This document shows positions 63,692 to 64,000 of a stretch of DNA of 64,000 nt, one piece after another. This DNA comes from CAZPNX01 sp964518765. Lineage in GTDB: Bacteria; Edwardsbacteria; AC1; EtOH8. Positions within the stretch are counted from its first letter, which is position 1, and every line of letters begins with the position of its first letter. The notes beneath the pieces were generated by a model, which saw nothing but the letters and a program-made list of their open reading frames with translations, was not told where the DNA came from and made no database searches. A program made the position numbers and the translations under genes. The stretch covers positions 17,759-81,758 of the forward strand of contig CAZFJC010000014.1 in NCBI GenBank assembly GCA_964518765.1. Reading direction: 5' to 3'.

Positions 63692-63721
63692 ACTGTACAT
63701 TAAATCCCGCCCCGTTGTCAA
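63692..63721 (-). promoter_or_regulatory. Promoter of the propeller protein gene
   Basis: Minus strand TTGACA (63716-63721), 18 bases, TACAGT (63692-63697). Consensus -35, -10 matching four of six. The leader would be about 45 bases. Confidence 0.6.
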
Positions 63722-63740
63722 GGTGATTTCCAGGCCGTGA

Positions 63741-63779
63741 CCCGCCAAAGCGGAAGCTCCGCCTTACGGCGGGGCTTCC
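63741..63779. repeat. GC-rich hairpin behind the last surface gene
   Basis: GGAAGCTCCGCC (63752-63763) faces GGCGGGGCTTCC (63768-63779) with one mismatch and a four-base loop. A shorter CCGCCAAAGCGG precedes it. No U-run. It may be a dispersed repeat doubling as transcript end. Confidence 0.45.
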
Positions 63780-63804
63780 GGCACATATCCGTCTGTGGAA
63801 AAGG

Positions 63805-64000
63805 CTACTTCACCACCACCAGCTTCCGGGTGGCGCTCTGCCCGCCCGAGACCAGCTGGTAGAAGTACACCCCGGCCCCGTTCCTCCCCGTGTTCCAGGC
63901 TACCTTGTTCGGCCCCGCCTGGCCCTTGCCGGTGAACGAAGCCACCATCTGCCCGGCGATGTTGTAGACCTTGAGCGCGTAGTCCTGGGCCTTGGGCAGG
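63805..64000 (-). CDS. C-terminal sorting tail of a secreted protein, partial
   Basis: The last 65 codons of a gene that begins outside the window. They read LPKAQDYALKVYNIAGQMVASFTGKGQAGPNKVAWNTGRNGAGVYFYQLVSGGQSATRKLVVVK, the end of a por-secretion (type IX) tail. It is most like the tails of the two genes to its left, so a third surface protein of this series lies just beyond the edge. Confidence 0.85.
   Translation of the reverse strand, partial: LPKAQDYALKVYNIAGQMVASFTGKGQAGPNKVAWNTGRNGAGVYFYQLVSGGQSATRKLVVVK

Noticed and set aside
1..64000. tRNA, rRNA or CRISPR array
   Set aside because: No cloverleaf with conserved TTCRA/CCA-end features, no rRNA-like stretch and no regularly spaced repeat array was seen. 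The only tandem array is the short 22-bp one at 9930-9989. A covariance-model scan could still find small RNAs I missed.

Overview
This 64-kb window is GC-rich and gene-dense, and every recognisable gene lies on the minus strand, so transcription runs from high to low coordinates. It suggests a diderm, probably anaerobic bacterium on the FCB side of the tree, such as an uncultivated lineage of the Edwardsbacteria/TA06/Zixibacteria/WOR-3 kind. The reasons are two TonB-dependent receptors with carboxypeptidase-like N-terminal domains, a PorV-like barrel, at least five secreted proteins with type IX-like C-terminal tails, paired PASTA membrane proteins, DUF116, a MutL-like ASKHA ATPase and a flavodiiron/rubredoxin module. 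The phylum is inferred; there is no rRNA gene to settle it.

Region 1 (0-7.2 kb) is the classic translation/secretion operon ffh-rpsP-khpA-rimM-trmD-rplS-rnhB-yraN-comM, followed by a BamD-like gene cut by the window edge. Region 2 (7.2-23 kb) holds, in transcription order, a riboflavin operon (ribD-ribE-ribBA-ribH-nusB) under an FMN riboswitch with a visible terminator/antiterminator switch, a phosphoesterase, a glycosyltransferase, a flippase-like protein, fmt, a DUF116 gene, rsmB, two PASTA genes, rpe, and an oxygen/NO-defence set (flavin reductase, rubredoxin, flavodiiron protein, ferritin). The flavin operon and the flavin-dependent defence genes sit in one chromosomal neighbourhood. Region 3 (22.9-28.4 kb) is smc, a CorA-like transporter and ftsY.

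Region 4 (28.5-43.7 kb) is a cell-surface cluster: two TonB-dependent receptors, a 1,056-residue secreted protein, a PorV-like barrel and a PEGA lipoprotein, bracketed by two paralogous secreted proteins that share about 500 bp of almost identical DNA. Region 5 (43.9-47.5 kb) is a PATAN/roadblock signalling operon with two small membrane proteins, into which a four-helix-bundle (S23/Avd-like) gene has been placed between inverted low-complexity tracts. Region 6 (47.5-56.5 kb) runs from gcvPB through a conserved-looking unknown set (amphipathic protein, MutL-like ATPase, barrel-sandwich/KOW protein, small unknown) to a TMTC-like membrane protein and a lipoate ligase. A two-gene nucleotidyltransferase module is inserted behind gcvPB, and the 3' end of gcvPB is duplicated on its far side. 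Region 7 (56.6-64 kb) is glyS, a GYD-domain gene and three secreted proteins with sorting tails (Kelch, beta-propeller and one partial).

Promoters of the type TTGACA-N17-TAAAAT, often with an extended -10 TGn, can be read upstream of smc, gcvPB, the GYD gene and several surface genes. Many intergenic gaps, and two coding regions, carry fragments of short dispersed repeats.
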